This document shows, one piece after another, positions 59,521 to 64,000 of a stretch of 64,000 nucleotides of DNA. The notes below the pieces were generated by a model. It worked only from the letters and a program-made list of their open reading frames with translations, ran no database searches and had not been told where the DNA came from. Source of the DNA: Paragonimus westermani (Eukaryota; Platyhelminthes; Trematoda; Plagiorchiida; Troglotrematidae). A program made the position numbers and the translations under genes. Location of the stretch: positions 113,225-177,224 of the forward strand of contig QNGE01001298.1 of assembly GCA_008508345.1 (NCBI GenBank), written 5' to 3'. Each line of letters begins with the position of its first letter. The first letter of the stretch is position 1.

Positions 59521-62329
59521 GACGCTGAACTTGTGCAGCCCCGGTGACTTCAAGGAATAAATAGGGGTGAAGGAAACGGTCAAAGTAGGTTGTGTAAGAA
59601 CAAGGAAGAGTAATGTATCGCATTTGGGAAGAGAGAAAAGCGTAGGGCCACCTTTTAACATCAAGTAAACCTCAGCAATCTCAAAATAACGCAACAAACC
59701 TTGACAAAATCGACAAGTGGTATTATGATTTATCGTAGCCTTCGTCCTGATAACCTGCGGTTGGCAGAGCCGAAAGCTCTCTGAAATCTCAGGCACAGTG
59801 ATGTGTTTGCTTATGCTCCGTCCTCAGTGACTGTGTTCAGAAATGTCGCTAGGTTGGTGGGAGTATATTCAACTAATAGAAGGCCATGAATAGTAGTCAT
59901 AAAATTATCTCCCTTATGAAGTGTGCTGACGACGCCAGGGGCTTTTATTATTCGCTACTTTCGGGTAACTAACAGGCCGTCTTTTAAGACGAACCCTTGT
60001 GGTTTCTTTCAGTCACTCAAAACTACACATGTACGTACGTAGTGTACGTAGTGTAAGACCAGGCACACGGTAACGAAGCAATGCCCAAATTTCGGCCAGC
60101 CGTTTTCAAGGTAGTCAAAACGGTGCCAACATGTCCTAATAACTTAGCGCTATTTATTAAAGCTATCGCCTGCTCATCCTTGTGAGGATTGATAAAATTT
60201 ACTTCCGTCGCGCCGTTTGAGGTGGTAGCCTGAATTACCGCATTATCAGACCAAACACACCTCGAAACTGTGGTCAACTCTCTTGGTAGGTTTGATATGC
60301 TTTATGTAGCCTCTGTGTTAAAGAAGTGTGTAATCAATTTACTTTCGAAAGGGGAATCTGGCCTATGAAGGATGATAAAATCACTTTAGTTCTGTTCATT
60401 GTCACTCGAGAGTTGAAGCACATTCACTAAGCGAGTGTTTCTTGTGATTGTAATTGTTTAGTTTCTAACTCTTTCGTAAGTCATCAACTTTGAAATTCCT
60501 TCTGCTTAGTGTGCGCTTTTAAAGCCGTATTCGTGCGCCCTAACGCCCATCAGACCCCTTAGCAAGTAGCACCTTTTTGCCTCATCATTCAGTACACTGT
60601 TAAGAGAAATTCTTCCCTGTAGTAGACTGGAGGCTACCAATATAGTCTGCACGTGAAATATCGAACTCATTTTGCTGGTCCCATGAGACGCACATCATAA
60701 TCTCGCACTTGAATGCGACCTCATTATGATCATTTGATGCCTATCTTTCGAGTTTCCGCGTCAGTTTTGTTATTAGACATTTTGGAGGAAAGAACACCGC
60801 ACCGTGATGGATATTTCGCACAGAAACTGCTAGCGATAAATACGTGATTTTGAGAGCGTATGGTGTTGTGCTTAATCTAGGCTCGAGACTACCTGACCGC
60901 GTCGAAATCTTATAGTCACTGACAGTTTGCGGCAATGTGTACTAGCTGTCTATAGCTTTTGACTAAAGCATTTCGAACCAACAAATCGAAATAGCCAGTT
61001 TATCTATAGTGCAATAAAACATTCAGAACGAGCAGGCAGAAATCAGACTGACATGTCGGCTGTTGTCATCGAGAAACGCTTTCTTCTTAAATTCAGGTGC
61101 CAAACAAATTTGGGTGCGAGAAGTTTGGTAAATATGATGGTTCTCTGCCATCTCTGAATCTTGGAAAGCTATTTTCATGAAACCAACATATCGTCGACTA
61201 ACTAGAGTATCATTGTGGTGCATTCGTGCGACAGAATGCAACCCCAATCAGAAGTATTTCAGTCAGAATCTGCCCCAGAATGTTGTTCGATACGACGACG
61301 TCTGTTCGTTCATATGCCTTGTTTAAGAAGTTGGATTTTTCACAATCAGCGTAAATTTTTACCGAAGAGAGTTGAGTGCTCATGTGATGAGCCTAAGCAA
61401 GGTTACGGACGCACTAGACTGCATGCTTTAGAAACACGTTTGTATACGGCGAACATACGTCGAAAAGGGATGCAACTTCCCTAATGAGATTACCATGATA
61501 TACAACGTCGCAAATCCTAGACGTGGCACTCAGACTACAGTTTAGGTCTAGTACGTTTGCTTGCTGCGGAACATACATGCAGTTTAGCCATCCATAAAAT
61601 TTTCCTAGAAAGCAGGTCATAATATGGTGCTTCCAAATCAACAACTGACGCTTGTCATCTAATAGAAATGCAATGCAGCCAAACTGCGCTTACTGATTTA
61701 TATAGAGTTTCTCCCTCAGATGAAGACGCAGATGCCAGCGTTGTCTTTTTGTATTATTTTTTTATTGCACCTGCAGCTGCGGTTACGTGCACTTTAACAG
61801 AACTGTTAAATACTCACACCGTTAGCCGAAGGAGCATGTCCTCAGGTATACCGGGAAGTAAGTGCATGCATGAGACGTCAACCCCACCTGACGGCACAGG
61901 TTGGCCTGATCGATAATCAGACACCTGTCAGAGAGTGATCACCTAGTTGATCCTACAAACGTTTTCCGTTTGTAAGTGCACCGTAACAGCCCCGTCAGTT
62001 AAGAGTCAATCGAGACACTGGTAACCATACGTAAAAAGCCAGCCTTTCGAGCGAACTAATCGTTGGTCGTGGAATCTCGTTTGTAGTGGTTTTGACTGGT
62101 GACAGAGTAGTGCACTGATGAACTTGGTCTATGATCTTGTGGTGGACAAATAGTGTGTGCTCGACCATTATCAACTAATAGTTTAATAACCCTTTCCTAT
62201 ATAGCAGTCGAGATGTAATATCAACAGGTATCGAACTGAAAGAACCTGTTGGGGTTTGGAAACAAACCGTGTATATACAACATTGTTCGGAAATATGAGT
62301 AGTTAGTTGTGGTCTAATCTGAGGCCAGT
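59521..62329. other. no gene recognised
   Basis: Minus frames at 59515-59796 and 60023-60277 and plus frames at 61215-61484 and 61668-61916 resemble nothing I know. A short tandem acgta(c/g)gtagtgtacgtagtgta sits at about 60032-60055. Confidence 0.4.
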
Positions 62330-62930
62330 AACAACGCCCAGTAGGATGAACAAAAGGAGCGCAAGGCAGGCTGCAGCCCACTTGACTGAACTCGAAGGCG
62401 CGTCAAGCAAGAAGTGCGTTGAAAATTTGCGTGTTAATCAACGCCTGAAAATGTTCAGGTCAAACGACCTTGAACAATGGCATAACAGATGAGTCGTTAG
62501 GAAAATGGCAGGTATTTGCCACGTACAATTAGTCACATGACAGAAGAGAGTGGCAATTCCGTACCAGGTCTCCCATCGAAGACGCACTTAGAATCGTGTT
62601 CACGGAATGGATAAGCGGGAAACAATGGTTGCAACCGAGATCCTTAGAGAAGCAACAGGACCGTTGGCCACTGAAAACTCCATTATGCAAAGCATTATGT
62701 GCCACAAAGTTTTTGTTTGTAGCAAGAGAAGAGAGCGTACCAATTTCCAACCTGGGATGCAAGTATTCAACATTCCTTGTATTTGTAAATGGTTTGATAA
62801 CTACTTCCCGCTGCTTCCAAAAACGACTGATAATCAAATTTTTTAGCAAGGGCAGAGAAAAATGAAAAATGGCGGTGAATAGGTTTGTGTGTAGCCGCCG
62901 GATTTTCACCAATGGCAACTATGGGTTTCG
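62330..62930 (+). mobile_element. LINE 3' fragment, second copy (inverted relative to 57.7 kb)
   Basis: gaagtgcgtt, ccaggtcaaacgacctt (aggtcaaacgaccttgaa here) and tccttagagaagc occur in the same order and spacing as in the reverse complement of 57900-58170. The remainder aligns more loosely. It covers only the C-terminal part, as expected for a 5'-truncated LINE insertion. The 129-codon minus frame 62529-62918 and the plus frames at 62596-62865 and 62607-62846 all lie in it and are not separate genes. Confidence 0.7.
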
Positions 62931-64000
62931 CAGATATCTTGTTTGAAGGTCGCTATAAGCGAAAACCCCCATTTTGAAGTAAACTCCTCGAATTCCTAGG
63001 CATTCTTGAAAATATGAGAATCCAAATTTCAGGCGAAGTACCGAAGCTGCTTCAGCTGTGAGCGAACAATATTAACTAAAAATTGGGATATAAAGAGAAA
63101 ATGCCCAAAGCACCAGATTTGTAACAGGCAAGCCAGGAGCCCTGGTTTCATGTACCCGTTACACTCATAAACCCACTTTCTGTAACGTGGAGACACCCGG
63201 GGACAGCGTTCCTCATAAATAGGGGTTCCAACGACAGTCCTGTAATAGAAGATGACAGAAGCAATTGTGAGCCAATAGCTAAGTAAGACATACACATCAC
63301 GTACACGAACGAGTACCAAAATAGCGTCGACAGTATTCTGCGTTACAGTTTGGAAATAAAAATTTTCTGCCATTTTTGAGAAGATCCCCTATATATGCGT
63401 GAGTTTACTTTCGGAGTTTAATGCAAGCGTTCATTATAATGTTTGAGGGGAAGTGCGTGAAACTGTGGCCCGTGAATCTCCAATTTTGAGGCGTTTACGA
63501 GATAAAAATGGAATTAAAATTTACAACCGTACAATGTTAGCACTTTATTTTGACAACAGTGCCAACATACTTGGTAGGGTATACTACGTTTCCGGCATTT
63601 TTATCCATACGGAGTTTGTGCGTTTTTATCCTTCTGGTTGGACTTCCGTTGGACGTCGGTCAGCGAGATGCTATCTCGAGTAGTCGTCGTGAATGATAAT
63701 ATAGGGTGTTGCGTTTTTACCCCCTTGTTGCACTTTTTAAACTCTAACCTTCGTGTTGCACACAAGTCATCCACCTATGGTTTAAATCAGTGCGCTCATT
63801 CCTTTCGTGTACTGACTCTGCAATCACGTCGTTGTTGTTGTCATGGCTCAACCGTGACAACGTCGACCTTAGCAAATTCGAGGAAATTTGTTCGCTTGAA
63901 GTTTTCCGTCATTCGAGAGGAACCCATGATCAAAATGTATCAAACTCATTATGGTGAACCCTATCGTTAGGTTCCTTCCCTCTCCAATGGAAAAATTCTA
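62931..64000. other. no gene recognised
   Basis: Frames 63029-63373 (-), 63453-63683 and 63638-63970 (+) show no similarity, motif or paired splice sites that would support a gene. Confidence 0.35.

Noticed and set aside
62529..62918. 129-codon minus frame, one of the longest in the window
   Set aside because: It lies antisense to the LINE 3' fragment and resembles no protein.
1..64000. CRISPR arrays, bacterial-type operons, rRNA genes
   Set aside because: No regularly spaced repeats, no runs of tightly packed genes and no rRNA-like sequence. The content is that of an animal nuclear genome.

Overview
This is intron-rich, repeat-rich animal DNA, most likely from a flatworm and, more tentatively, a tapeworm. 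The evidence is spliced coding exons of an animal gene family (TTC39), Ty3/Gypsy elements including one resembling the CsRn1 type, a Penelope-like element, a CR1/Jockey-type LINE with a PHD-like finger, and a tRNA-related SINE of at least six copies. No bacterial operons, rRNA, functional tRNA or CRISPR arrays were seen. Almost every open frame in the window is a short chance frame. Species assignment is inference.

Layout. 1-918 is a large inverted repeat with perfect 198-bp arms. 919-3640 holds a degenerate Gypsy gag-pol (Gypsy-1, + strand). 5787-18324 on the minus strand carries seven phase-compatible exons of a TTC39 (TPR_39/Iml2 family) gene. Its 5' end is to the right and it probably continues left of the window. 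Its 7.56-kb intron (6472-14034) is filled with a Penelope-like remnant (8050-9060, minus, sense to the gene) and a second Gypsy remnant (9780-13500, plus, antisense). A third Gypsy remnant lies at 21150-22090.

From about 22.6 to 57 kb I see mostly non-coding sequence with SINE copies at 32.8, 35.6, 36.4 and 52.5 kb. There is a degenerate coding-looking patch (24.8-25.3 kb), a possible LTR (41.3-41.65 kb) and weak candidate exons (29.3 kb; 51.7-52.2 kb). 57.7-59.5 kb is a minus-strand LINE with ORF1 PHD-like domain, reverse transcriptase and C-terminal region. A second 3' fragment of the same LINE family lies in the opposite orientation at 62.33-62.93 kb.

The only convincing host gene is TTC39. 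It has tiny introns at the 5' end (196, 47, 55 nt) and large ones downstream (3506, 7563 nt), a gradient known in schistosome genes. All autonomous elements are broken: catalytic residues of all three Gypsy polymerases are changed, and stops and frameshifts are frequent. I did not find a convincing new functional system. The most unusual items are the foldback at the left edge, the SINE with an internal rather than 5' tRNA-like module, a perfect 34-bp palindrome at 57.16 kb, and the density of dead elements inside the TTC39 intron.
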